Assembly (NCBI GenBank): GCA_025504975.1
Contig: JANUWI010000001.1
Coordinates: forward strand, 4,154,001-4,218,000
DNA: 64,000 nucleotides
Direction: 5' to 3'
Source: Plenodomus lindquistii
Taxonomy: Eukaryota; Ascomycota; Dothideomycetes; Pleosporales; Leptosphaeriaceae
A program made the position numbers and the translations under genes. Under the pieces are notes generated by a model. That model had not been told where the DNA came from. It searched no databases and saw only the letters and a program-made list of their open reading frames with translations. Each line of letters starts with the position of its first letter. Position 1 is the stretch's first letter. Of the stretch, positions 25,292 to 35,973 are shown in pieces.

Positions 25292-26030
25292 ATGAGCAAC
25301 AGGTACTTACATACACCCACCCAATGCCAATCCTGTACCTCTTGTACATATAAATACTAATAGTGCTTCAGATTCGGCCGCGCAGACGACCGCAATGATC
25401 TCTTCAGCACATACAACCGCTCGGCCTCGCCCTCGAAATCCAAAAACAAAGCCGCACGCTCACCCTACAGCGCAGGCGCTGGATACGGCTACACAAGCCC
25501 TGCGGGGGGGTCAAGTCCCGGGTTTGGCGCGTATCCCGGTGCGAACGGGACTGCGAGTAATAGCGGGGGGTTGTACCCGGGAGGCAGCAGTTATGGAGGA
25601 GGTCGGCGCAGCGATGAAGGAGAGCGGTTCCGAAGCGCGACGCCGAATTCAAGAGGGCAGTATAGTTCCGCGGTGCTGGATGAGCTGGAGAGTCAGAATG
25701 ATGAGCAAGTGGGCGTTTTGACGAGTAAGGTCAAGATGTTGAAGGATGTATGTCGTCTCTTTCCCCTTTCCCCCCATCCTCCTCTGGCCGTCCGCCCATG
25801 TATGCATCGCCAGCTAATTGAATGCGTAGTTGACACATCTCATTGGCGATGAGATCCGCGACTCCACTACCCTCGCTGAGAAGATGAACGATCAGTTTGA
25901 AAACTCGAGAACTAAGATTAAAGGCACAATGAATCGTATGCTTAGGATGGCGAACCAAACGGGGGTCGGGTGGAAGGTGTGGGTAGGGTTTTTCGCGGCA
26001 GTCATATTGCTGTTTTGGTGGGTGTGGTAG
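25292..26030 (+). CDS. BET1: v-SNARE Bet1 (ER-to-Golgi transport)
   Basis: Three exons: 25292-25302, 25372-25747, 25830-26030 (195 aa). Tail-anchored SNARE acting in COPII vesicle fusion with the Golgi. The SNARE heptad region runs from LDELESQNDEQVGVLTSKVK through LTHLIGDEIRDSTTLAEKMN to KGTMNRMLRMA, with the hydrophobic anchor VGFFAAVILLFWWVW at the extreme C-terminus. The N-terminus is a Gly/Ser/Tyr-rich disordered region of about 90 residues, longer than in yeast Bet1. The first coding exon is just 11 nt (MSN plus two bases); its GTACTT donor and TTCAG acceptor join to MSNRFGRADDRNDLF, the expected start of this family. Confidence 0.9.
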
Positions 26031-27527
26031 GGTTGAGGGACTGCGATCTTTGGGCGTTGAGGGTCATAGAATATGAGGTGGGACGGGGGGCCATATGATT
26101 ACGATCTTGGGGTTCAAGAGCGTCATGATTATTGATGTGGGGTGAGGATGAGATATTTGCATATTTGCGTGGCGCTGGGGGCGTTCAGTCTTGCAGAGAA
26201 GCGGTAGCATTCTGGAAAGCTACGGTGGGAGATACATACTTGCTATGCATGGGATGAAGGTTAGTGAGGGCGTACAGAATCGATTAGAAGCCGGGACAGG
26301 CAGCTATAATGACTGATTGTAGGACTATTGATGACAGAAACGTGTTGGTATATTTATTGCCTCCTGCTCAAGTCATTTACTCGTGTTGACTTGACACAGC
26401 ATTTCCTCGAGGTTGTCAGACTTATCAGTGTAATAGAAGTCCTCGAGTCTCCGTTTGAATCAAGATTGCTGGTCTTCCTTATATTTGTCCACTCGAGTCC
26501 CTAGGTATATATCCGAGGTTGCACAGAAGGGCCTGTACCAAGCAGCAGGAAGCGGCCACTACGCTGTGGTCACATTGCTGCTTAAGATGGGAGCTGTCAT
26601 CCACGGAGGCCAATCCATCTACGGCGTATCGTTGAAGTTCAGTGTGATCTAGGGCTTCGCACTTAGACTGGAATACAGTTTCCGGGGTTTAACTTGTCGC
26701 GAAGAAACATGGGTGTTTTGAGACGTATAAGATACTCATACGTTTCAAGCGCGCCATGAGGAACACGTTTGATCCAAAAATCCCACCAGAGCTTCCCTAA
26801 TATAACCCTAAGGTAGTCGGCATAATGAACACGAATTATTCCACATTACTAAAAGTGCAAACTCGGTCCAAAAGCGAGGATATCAGGTGCCTATGTGTCA
26901 AGGTGGTAGGCCCTTGATATCAAGGACATACTGCAGTCTGGAGATATCAGCAATGATCAACGACAGGAGGCACGTCAATGTAATACAAACTCGAATCAAG
27001 CCGTTGGTACAGTCTGCTCGGTGATGGCGCCATAAGATCTACCGGCGCTGCACCCAAATCGTGAAACTAGTAATACCGCCTACGCCCAAAGTACATGCTA
27101 GGGCGCATTTCGGTCTACGGCTTTCAGTCAACTGAAAAAAGTCGGAAATAAGTCCAGGAGCCACAAACAAGAAGACCTCCGCGACAACCTCACGATTGAC
27201 AGACTCTTACATAAGATAAGTTGCCTAAACTGTGTAAATCTACTCTAGTTGCAAAAAAAAAACTATAATATCGTGTAAGTTCTGCGCATTGTAAATACAA
27301 TCTCGTTCTAGCTTACATCCGCAGTCCGGGTATTTCAATACCGGTAGACTAGATCGAGAAGGCGAGAAACACGGCTAGACCAAGTCAAAAGCTCCCGCCC
27401 CACACCTCCCAACAACCGTGAAAACTTCCTTATTATCTCTATATACTATCTGTGATCCGCCTATACTTTTACTCGGCATTGTATTTACATCTTTGGGGTT
27501 TTTCCATTCGAATTGATTAACACAACG
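26031..27527. other. intergenic with gene scrap: BET1 3' flank / MFS promoter
   Basis: 1.5 kb with one recognisable relic (ankyrin-like, entered separately). From about 26650 onward no family is recognised. A homopolymer A run (about 10) lies at about 27253. The end of the region is the MFS gene's promoter. Confidence 0.5.
26494..26652 (+). pseudogene. ankyrin-repeat fragment
   Basis: One open stretch reads ...GLYQAAGSGHYAVVTLLLKM followed by GAVIHGG..YG..L. This fits a single ankyrin repeat (the xLxxAAxxGHxxVVxLLLxxGA pattern) of the sort found in the long ankyrin tails of fungal NACHT/HET-type proteins, where the loop often reads GGxYGNAL. Only one repeat is visible and nothing upstream or downstream completes a gene, so I treat it as a remnant. 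It could instead be a small expressed gene, but no start context or partner exon supports that. Confidence 0.5.
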
Positions 27528-29146
27528 ATGGTATACACAGACGAAGAGCAACCTCTGCTTCGGATAATCTCCCACGACCAGAATTCAACGCATAAAAACG
27601 ATGATGAAAGTATCTTGGACTTTGAGCCTCTGGACCCTGAGGATCCACGCAATTGGCGACCGGCGTTCAAATGGAGTATCGTGTTGCTGTTAGCGGCAAT
27701 GGCATTTACTGTGTAAGCATTGTGCATATGGCACTTGGATGCTTGTCGTCGTACAATTGCTAATTGATTGTAGTACATTCACATGCATCGGTGTGGTTCC
27801 TGTCGCTAGCCGGATTGTCGAAGATCTCGATGGGAAACATGCTAGCTCTTCGACCAGCGCACTTCTCGTCACCATTTGGGAATTGGGTGAAGCTGCTGGG
27901 CCTCTTCTCATTGCTCCGCTGAGCGAGGTTTTTGGTCGCTACCCTGTGATGAATATGTGCAATATTGGATTTATCGCGGCGACTGCACTCGCTGTTGCCA
28001 GTCAAAGTAGCAAGGTCTTCATCGTGGCGCGGATGCTTACGGGTCTTGCTGTTGCTTCGAATGTTCTCAACCCTGCGATTATTGGCGACATGTTCGAGTC
28101 GGACCAGCGTGGCTCTGCGATGAGTTTGATTATGCTGGCGCCGTTAATCGGTGGTGCTATTGGTCCAGCCATCTCAGGAGCCATTGCACAGGCTATGGGT
28201 TGGCGACAGATTTTGGTCATCGCCACTGGCCTTGCGGTTGTGTGCGAGGTGTTGTTTTTGGTGTGCTTCCGGGAAACATATAAGATGGCTATCCTACGGA
28301 AGCGACGCGCAGTGTCCCACGGTGACGAATATGGATCAGAAGACTCCATAGACAAGGACACGAAGCACAAGAACTTTCTGAAGCTGTGGCACTCCATCAC
28401 TCGGCCATTCGCCGTGCTGTTCGGGTCGAAGGTGCTGTTGCTGCTTTCGACCTTTGCCTCGGTCTCCTTTAGCTACTTCTACGTCATCTCTGTGTCGCTA
28501 CCAGGTATCTTGGTTGATACTTACGGATTCACGCCTACGCAGACCGGTTCAGCATTCGTCTCCTTTAGTAAGTGTCGCTTTTGTTTACGTGACGGTGCAA
28601 CCGTACCTACCTCCCGAGCGTTAGGAGCATTGAGCTAACAAGTTATCAGGTATCGGATCCCTCATCAGTGTCATGGTCTGCAACTTCAGCCTTGACCGCA
28701 TTTACATTCACCTTCGTCATCGATCCAACGCAGCAGGTAAGCCTGAATACCGACTCCCACTCGGCATCGTTGGAGCATTCATACTTCCGTTCGCCGTTAC
28801 AGGCTATGGCTGGATTGCGCAGTACAAACTTCCTGTACCTCTCCTTCTCGTATCGGTGTCGCTGATGGGCTTTTCGCTGTTGTTGACAATGGTGCCGCTA
28901 TCTGCGTACGTTGTTGATGCTTGTGGCATCTACTCTGCATCTGCCATGACGGGTGTGATTGTGACCAGATGCTTGGCAGGCACCTTCTTTCCGTTGACCA
29001 CAACTCCCTTAGCTGAGAACTTTGGATACGGCTGGGGGTTCACCTGTTTAGGTGCTCTAAGTCTGCTGCTTGCGATTGTACCAGTGTTGATACTGCGTTA
29101 CGGACATGGATGGCGGCAGTCTTCGGAGTTTACGAAAGATCCTTGA
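27528..29146 (+). CDS. MFS transporter, DHA1 (multidrug-resistance-like) family
   Basis: Three exons: 27528-27712, 27774-28567, 28650-29146 (491 aa). Predicted 12-helix plasma-membrane drug/H+ antiporter type. The N-terminal cytosolic tail carries PLDPEDPRNWRPAFKW, typical of fungal DHA1 members just before helix 1. The motif-A-like loop APLSEVFGRYPV follows helix 2, and the GAIGPAISGAIAQAMGWR stretch is the helix-5 antiporter motif region. The central cytosolic loop is short and charged (DEYGSEDSIDKDTKHK). Introns are 61 and 82 bp; both keep the frame (...AFTV|TFTCIGVV; ...VSF|SIGSLI). Substrate unknown; no biosynthetic genes sit beside it, so a cluster role is not indicated. Confidence 0.88.
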
Positions 29147-29866
29147 AGTACTGTGAAAATAGATGTACTTATGAAACAGTGCTACGGTTGTAGACTGCAG
29201 TCACTCAACATTACGTATAATATGGTTCGCTGGCCATGTCAAGCCCCATGAGCGGATCAGTTGTTCTTCCCGGACGTCGCACAATGCCATGAGTTAAAGC
29301 TTCTGACATTATGCCGCGCAACCACAGTTTAGCCTTTGGTGTGACATGAGAGAGTCACCTATGCATGCGCCACGATTTAACGAAACTTCACATACCCCGG
29401 CTGGGCCAAGAAGCGCATCTGAGGGCTTGACAGTTTGTGGACAAAGATACTGCATGTCCCAGCAATGATTAGCAGGAATATCATGTATATTTTTAGGACT
29501 TTGGGGTTCATCGCGCTGGATTTGCTGCCTTATTGAGGGAGCAAGGTACAATTACTCGCAATTCACATTGTTCAATGTGACAGTGAAACTACACTTCTTA
29601 TCAAGGCCAATCAAATTGGATGTGCAGTATGCTTGTCTTGAGCTTTGCCTGTTTCTCGTATGTCGGCCAGTCAAGAAGGTCTCAAAGAAGAGAGTTGGCT
29701 CTCCAATCTAAGGCAAGGTGGGACGTGATTGCCCTTGTTGAATACCTGCCTCCTGCCTCGCACACATGTCACTCTCAGCGGTGACACGCGTCATAGTAGC
29801 ATAGTATAAATGGGGTTATGGGGTTTCCAAAATCTTTCGGCCATCGCATGTTCAAAACTTGACACG
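29147..29866. other. intergenic: MFS 3' flank / secreted-protein promoter
   Basis: 720 bp without a supported gene. Contains a TATA box candidate just before the secreted-protein gene. Confidence 0.5.
29805..29810 (+). promoter_or_regulatory. TATA box candidate of the secreted-protein gene
   Basis: TATAAA in the context GTATAAATGG, 62 bp upstream of the start codon. Consensus match and position are right for an inducible fungal promoter; not otherwise tested. Confidence 0.45.
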
Positions 29867-30494
29867 ATGATCTCCTTTACCGTTGCGCTCACCGCCCTCA
29901 CCACTACGATCGCTGCTCTCCCCACAATCACTACGCCAGCCTATGATCCACCATCCTCTGGATTTCACTTGGCCATTAGATCCTTCAATCCCGCACTCCA
30001 TGGGTACGCTTCAACTCAGCGTCTGTCTAGACACTCTTACTGAAATACCCAGCGCTGCCTTGGCACCCTGCCACCGAGGTGCCGCTCAAGAAAGCCTTTG
30101 CCAAAGCAAAGCTCGTTATGACTCAGACTCGAACCAACTTACCACCTACTTCCATAAAGCTGGGTCGTACAATGCCGTTGGCTCTGGGGGCAACCTCATG
30201 TTCGTGCTGAAGACATCCGCGGGCCAGGAAATTCCGTCTGCGATGAAGTTCAGTAATCACCCAGACACTAATGAGCAGGAGTTGATGTTTCAACCTGGTG
30301 AGGGGGATGGTAGTTCACAGGTGACATTTGATGAGCATGGCCATATGTCGAGGGATGGGAAGGACGATAAATGGTATATGTGCATGACTACGACGGGCTA
30401 CCCGATGAATCTTCTTATGTGGGTCAATGGGGATGCTCCAACGGCGCAGAATCCGGCTTGTGAGCAGGTGTGGATTTCGAGGATCTGGATCTGA
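29867..30494 (+). CDS. small secreted protein, unknown function
   Basis: Two exons, 29867-30003 and 30053-30494 (192 aa), 49-bp intron. The N-terminus is a good signal peptide (MISFTVALTALTTTIAALP, cleavage near residue 18). The mature protein has four cysteines (APCHRG, SLCQSK, YMCMTT, PACEQV), spaced as two likely pairs, and ends with a beta-strand-like WISRIWI. The WYMC...G and W.NGDAPTAQNPACEQVW stretches resemble a family of secreted ascomycete proteins of unknown function (I recall the DUF7907 type), a weak family assignment. The splice was placed at GTACGC...CCCAG, because reading through gives an early stop. Small, secreted and cysteine-containing, it could be an effector-type protein or a cell-surface component; no activity can be inferred. 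Confidence 0.72.
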
Positions 30495-30779
30495 GGCTGT
30501 GAGGAGGTAGTAGTCAGTATGTTCATCATTCAGAATTTTGAAGACGAGCGCGAAAAGCGTGGAGACCAACTCTTTAGCCAAAAAATACTAATTAGTCATC
30601 AAGTAAAAAAGGAGATGAAGTAGATGCCACCAGCAATTTTGAAAAAGTGATGGCATTCATGTGGCAGTGGAGTGGCTGAAGGCCCAAGATGGGCTTTTGG
30701 CGCTTTGACCCCACTTAACGCGTCGACGCGTCCCACTCCACACGCGACCGCTTTCGCATCGTGAACGTGAACATCAACC

Positions 30780-33607
30780 ATGTCTTCCCACCAAAGATTA
30801 CGTGCCCGTCAGGCCCGTAAGTGCTGTACATTGCAACCTTGAAAACGTTCCCTAATCCGCTTTCAGATGCCCCTGGAGCCACTTTCCTCGCATATACACC
30901 AAATGGCAAGAAACTCATTACAGCGGGAGTCGACAATTACTGCCGAGTTTTCAGTACCGGATCCGACGATGAACCGGTAACTGTGGATGACTGCCAAGAG
31001 AACAACACCGCCGTAGTCGCTGGCGTACGTACAACGCAGAGAAGTGGACGGGCCGAGTGGGGGGCTGACAAGCAGCACAGAATGGCTTCTTCATCACCGG
31101 CTCAGAAGACGGCACAGTGAGCAAGTACTCACTCGAAGACGGCAAGTTCGAAGAGATACTCGTCAGGACTACGCTGCCTGTGCGAGATGTGGCCATCAGT
31201 CCCAATAGCAATTGGATTGCTGTCGCGAGCGAGTATGCCATCACACTAGTGGAGCGAGGCATGCAGCCGGGCTGACTTGGACAGTGAGCTCGTAGTGAAC
31301 GTCGTAAACACAAAGGACATGACACAGATACGAACCCTCCGCGACCAGCCCCGCGCTGTCAAACACGTCGCCTTCGACAAGACTGGGAATCAATTGGCAG
31401 TATCTTGCACCGATGGCAACATCTACATGTACGACCTGACCGAGGATCAACCCGAGATGACCAAGAAGGTGGATGGCGGTATGATCAAGAGTCTGGAGGC
31501 GGATGCAGAGGCGAGCTCCAAAGTACTGTGGCATCCGGATGGTCGTGCGTTTGCGACACCGACGCCAATGCGCCAGATACAAGTCATGTCCACGATTGAT
31601 TGGGAGCGCCAGCGTGTGTTTAAGACGGGGCATACGGCGGATATCACGGCTGCAGCGTGGTCGCCAAATGGTGCTCTGCTAGCTACTACAAGCAGCGATT
31701 TGACATTGTGCTTGTGGGACACAAAGACACAGCAACAACTCAAGAAGCACGATGAGGTCAAAGCGACCATCCTGGCAATGGTGTGGCACCCCACGGAGAA
31801 CATACTGTCGTATACGAATAATGAGGGCGAGCTGTTCATACACACCAACTTCGTCCCCGAGGAGCACGCTGCTCTGCTGGCAAAACCGACAGTTTCAGCG
31901 CCATTCTTCCACGACCCTTCAGAAGGGAGAGCCGGCGCGCCTCCAGCACAGCAAGAAGCGAACGGCGCAAAGCACGTCTTACCTGGACGACCCAGGCAAA
32001 GAGATGGCACCCCAGACTCTCTGGATGACCTCCTAGGTCCCGAATTCTCGGACACAGAAGGTGGGGATGATGGCGACGCCGACATGCAAGACTTTGTCAT
32101 CGACGACGACGGCGCAGGCTATGCCGCCGCCAACGCAGGACTCAAGAAACGGCCAAATGGCCATCTTGGTGCAGCTCTTGAACCAGCCTCCAAACGCCGG
32201 GCCTATAGTAACCACCCCATCTTCGCGCCTCGTGTCCACGAACCGTTCCAACCCGGCAGTACCCCCTGGCGCGGTCAAAGGCGTCTCCTGTGCTGCTCAC
32301 TGACGGGCTATGTGGAAACGGTGGAGCAGGAAGGCAGACATCATACAGTGAGCGTGAAGTTCTACGATGAGCACACGTTTCGGAACTTTCACTTTACAGA
32401 CGTATTTTTATACGACAAGGCATCGCTGAACGAGAACGGGACGCTTTTCGCATGCCAGCCGAATTCCACAGGTGATGGAAATCCAGCGATGATATATTAT
32501 CGACCGCATGAGACATGGACGGCACGAACAGATTGGCGTACCAACTTGCCTGTCGGCGAAAGCATAAAGGCGATTGCATTGTCTGAGTCCTATGTGTGCG
32601 TGACCACATCCGCCAACTACGTTAGGATATACAGTCTCTTCGGCCTCCCGGTGCGCGTGTACAGACAGAAAAGCAGTCCGGCAATAACTTGCGCTGCGCA
32701 CCGCGATACCGTTCTCACAATTGGCAACGGCCCCGTCACGTCGGATCTCAGCACGCAACTGTTGTACACGATTGAAAACATCAAACACGACATTGTCTAC
32801 CAGGACTCTGATATACTTGCCCTCCCCCCAAACACAACGCTCACAAGTGTCTTCTTTAGCGCAGAAGGCGACCCCTACATCTACGATTCATCCGGAGTCC
32901 TCCTCACGCTACTCGGATGGCGGGAAAGAGGGCAAGCAAGATGGGTCCCGATGCTCGATACAAAATGTCTTGCGCGGCTCGCCAGCGGCGGAAAAGAGGA
33001 GAGCTACTGGCCTGTCGGTGTATCCGGCTCTGGGCCCTCTTCCTCATCCGATGGTAGTGAAGGGGTGAAATTCCACTGCATGATTATCAAGGGCAAGGAA
33101 CAGTATCCTAGTGCGCCGGTTCCACATCTCACGGAATTCGGATTCGAGATCCCACTTGTCGGTGCAAGCGAGAAGAAGAAGAGGCAGAGCGCAGCGAAAC
33201 ACGCAGATGAGGAAGACATGTCTGACGATGAAGGCGTATCGAGCAAAAACGAGAACAAGTCACAACCTCACGAGCAGACGTACATTCTCTCTTCGACATT
33301 GCACTCGCAGCTCTCGTCCACGCTATCTCATACCCGCGCGACGAATTCACAGAAACAGGCCCTCGCTGCCCTTGAAGTATCGGTCGATCGTGCGTTGTTG
33401 CAGTTACTGGGATTAGAGTGTTTAGCGGGCGAAGATCACGGGATGAAGGCACTGGAGATTGTGAGTCTGATGAGAGATGCCAATGGAAAAATGTTGGAGT
33501 TGGCTGGTAAAGTGGCGAGTCGCTACGGGAGAGAGGTGTTGGGGGAGAAGATTAGAGAATTGGCGGAGCGGAAGGCGTTGGGGAGGGGGGAGGAGGAGGA
33601 TTATTAG
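30780..33607 (+). CDS. CTF4: Ctf4/Mcl1/SepB, replisome adaptor (WDHD1/And-1 family)
   Basis: Four exons: 30780-30816, 30867-31024, 31081-31232, 31285-33607 (889 aa). Trimeric hub that links the CMG helicase to DNA polymerase alpha-primase and other clients at the fork. The N-terminal WD40 propeller starts at GATFLAYTPNGKKLITAGVD and continues through FFITGSEDGTVSKYSLED, DGNIYMYDL and DLTLCLWDTK (to about residue 300). An acidic disordered linker follows (DTEGGDDGDADMQD), then the SepB-type second propeller (FRGQRRLLCC-like region through FCLxLLGW-like LLTLLGWRERG) and a C-terminal helical bundle. All three small introns (50-56 bp) were needed to join blades 1-2. The region next to the stop is a repeat-rich intergenic stretch. 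Confidence 0.9.
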
Positions 33608-33617
33608 GTCTACAACG

Positions 33618-33650
33618 TACATTAACAGCACAACGCGTGAGCCTATACAG
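33618..33650 (+). repeat. copy 1 of a dispersed 33-bp sequence
   Basis: This 33-bp stretch, starting TACATTAACAGCA and ending GAGCCTATACAG, matches 30 of 33 positions at 54812-54844 on the same strand. It lies 10 bp after the CTF4 stop codon. Confidence 0.6.
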
Positions 33651-33860
33651 TATCAAGGAGGTAGCCCAAGGTATAGAGAGCTATTGCATTATAATCTTGA
33701 CTAGTCCGAGAGCATACATGCAGTACACCATCACTCTTTGTAGCATCTTGAAGTACTATAGTTATGACAGTACATTATAAGATGTACAAAAAGCGATAAG
33801 ACTATACATGTATTCTCTACCAAGTTTAAGGACAACGTATTATATTATAATGTACTATCA

Positions 33861-34392
33861 TCTCTGTCGTCTCTATAGTACTGTATGAGATAGAGTAATA
33901 TGCTACTAATATAGGTTGTAGACATGATAAATATATTCTCTGTCGTCTCTATAGTGCTGTATAGGATAGAGCAATATGCTACTAATATAGGTTGTAGACA
34001 TAATAAATATATTCTCTGTCGTCTCTATAGTACTGTATGAGATAGAGCAATATGCTACTAATATAGGTTGTAGACATAATAAATATATTCTCTGTCGTCT
34101 CCATAGTGCTGTATAGAATAGAGCAATATGCTACTAATATAGGTTGTAGACATAATAAATATATTCTCTGTCGTCTCTATAGTACTGTATAAGATAGAGC
34201 AATATGCTACTAATATAGGTTGTAGACATAATAAATATATTCTCTGTCGTCTCCATAGTGCTGTATAGGATAGAGCAATATGCTACTAATATAGGTTGTA
34301 GACATAATAAATATATTCTCTGTTATCTCCATAGTGCTGTATGGGATAGAGCGTTATACTATCAATATAGGTTGTAGACATAATAAAAATAG
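33861..34392 (+). repeat. 76-bp tandem repeat (minisatellite), 7 copies
   Basis: The sequence TCTCTGTCGTCT recurs with an exact 76-bp period at 33861, 33937, 34013, 34089, 34165 and 34241, with a diverged copy at 34317. Each A/T-rich unit contains CTACTAATATAGGTTGTAGACA. Units alternate between two forms: copies 1, 3 and 5 have TAGTACTGTAT, copies 2, 4 and 6 (and 7) have TAGTGCTGTAT, so the true repeating block may be a 152-bp dimer. Non-coding; lies between CTF4 and the displaced tubulin tail. Confidence 0.95.
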
Positions 34393-34691
34393 GCTCCTTA
34401 CGCACAAACTATGCACAACTAGACATAACTTAAGCTGTAGAACAATTTGTCAACATTATTGAAAGAGGTAGCGACATAGAAAGAATATTGAGATATTCCA
34501 AATCACGTTGTGTGTGGACAAGTAGAAGAATAGGTTCTTAAACCTCCGCAGCTTCACATTAATCAAAGGCCGATGTTATGTTTTCCTTCACAAGCGTAGC
34601 TTTGAACAATAATATTATCTGCTAAAAACTAATGCAGAGCCTGACTGCCTTGCTCATACATACCGCCTTGGTGCACCGCACTGGAGAGTGT
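34393..34691. other. non-coding A/T-rich spacer
   Basis: About 300 bp between the minisatellite and the displaced tubulin tail. No gene seen. If the tail was once the true end of an alpha-tubulin gene, this would be its old 3' UTR. Confidence 0.45.
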
Positions 34692-34745
34692 CTAGTACTC
34701 GGCCTCAACACCCTCGTCGTCACCAAGTAAATTGGCGGCAGACTC
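34692..34745 (-). pseudogene. displaced copy of the alpha-tubulin C-terminal exon
   Basis: Read on the minus strand, these 54 nt encode ESAANLLGDDEGVEAEY and a TAG stop. The last exon of the intact alpha-tubulin gene (36340-36393) encodes EVAADSLGDDEGIEAEY and the same TAG. They match at 42 of 54 nt and 13 of 17 residues; seven of the twelve differences are at third codon positions, five of them silent one-base changes. A TAG dinucleotide-type acceptor (34750-34752) sits seven bases before the homologous part, as at the real exon. No body of a second tubulin gene is present: the sequence immediately upstream is the zinc-finger gene, whose stop codon is 14 nt away. It is therefore an orphan tail, not a gene. 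Confidence 0.85.
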
Positions 34746-34759
34746 GAAACTACATATTC

Positions 34760-35973
34760 CTACTTGTGAGTAGCTTGATGTCTCCTCATATTCGAGATGC
34801 TCTTGATCACCCTCCCGCATGTGGGACAGGTGTTCTGCTCCACAGTGCGGCAAGTGCCCGTTGCGTGGTGCCTTTCCAGATTGGCCATCTGCGCAAACAC
34901 CTCACCACATCCTCCACATGTCAACCTAGCTGTCCTAGCAGCATCTCGCTTCGGCTTGCACGCCACCTCTGAGTTCCGGTGCCTTTCCAGTTCAGTCTTG
35001 TTGGCGAAGGGCTTCTCACAGCCTTCGCAGACAAACCTCTCCTCTTCCTTGTTCCTCTTGGCCAATTCCCTACCATACTCACGAACGTGGTCAGCATTCT
35101 CGTCATTCCACTTGCGCTTCTTGATCTTCCTTTCCTCTGCATGTTCTTCATCCCACACCTTCTGCACAGCTCGGACTTTCTCTTTGTTATTCGCCTTGTA
35201 GATCCTGTGTTGTGCATAGTTTCTCTCCTTCCGTTCTCGGAGGTCTTGCTCAATCTCCTCTGGTGTAGCTTCTTCCATGCTGTGTCCTTCACGCATGCAG
35301 CTGTGGTTATTCGCGCCATCATACTCCTGGTCCTCCCTTTTCCAGAGTGCAAGAGATGTACAGTTCTTCCATCGGCCAACCATCGTCCAGAGCCGAAAAG
35401 TGAGAGTGTGCTTAACACTCAGGACAAGAGTCTGGGCAAAGCCGAGAAGCATGGCGGTGGTAGGTTTGGTGAAGTAGAAAGGAACCGCGACGTAAGTCAC
35501 TTCCCAATCTTTTTGGGTGGCGAGGTACACGTATTTCGGTAGCTTTGGCGAGTATAAAGTGCTAAGAATACTTGTCAGAAATAAAGGTCAGACTAAGGTC
35601 CTTTTTGGGAAACATACAAGTAGACAGCGACTCTCCCAAAGAGGCCAGCCTGAGAATCCACCGACGAACCGACATACAGTTTGGGGCGGCAACCAGGCTT
35701 TTCGAGGACCACTATGTATACGCCCCATTTTCCGCGCCAGAAGGGATCATCTTGGCGAATGCCAGTCATCGACTTGATTTGCTGAATTGAAGGAGGACGT
35801 CCAGAGCAAAGAATAGGCATCAGCGATGAATCAAAGACGCAACCGAGGAGCTGAAGAAGATAAACAACATTGCGAATGTCGGAAAAGATCCGGATGCGAA
35901 AGGAAGGGGTGTGCTTGTCCGTGATCAATGAGCGAAGGATCAGGACAGTGAAGTAGAGGAATAGGGAATCCAT
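34760..35973 (-). CDS. GIY-YIG-like domain protein with three C-terminal zinc fingers
   Basis: Two exons, 35973-35618 and 35561-34760 (385 aa), 56-bp intron (GTATGT...CTTAG). The N-terminal half holds GKWGVYIVVLEK (GVY at 84-86), PKLYVGSS (YVG at 100-102) and a following Arg114 in GLFGRVAVY, the order of the GIY-YIG nuclease core. At the position where I expect the metal-binding Glu of this fungal family (helix ending FRLW, about 169) there is a Lys. A charged helical middle (EEIEQDLRERKERN..., about 200-290) links to three zinc fingers at 297-320 and 334-356 (both C-x2-C-x12-H...C) and 364-385 (C-x2-C-x12-H-x3-H). Related GIY-YIG plus zinc-finger proteins are, from memory, numerous in Pleosporales. 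The gene lies between alpha-tubulin and a displaced tubulin tail, all on one strand, which suggests a mobile, homing-type gene. Activity is unproven. Confidence 0.75.

Noticed and set aside
33861..34392. Tandem units considered as a CRISPR array
   Set aside because: The units are contiguous 76-bp repeats without unique spacers, in a fungal nuclear genome.
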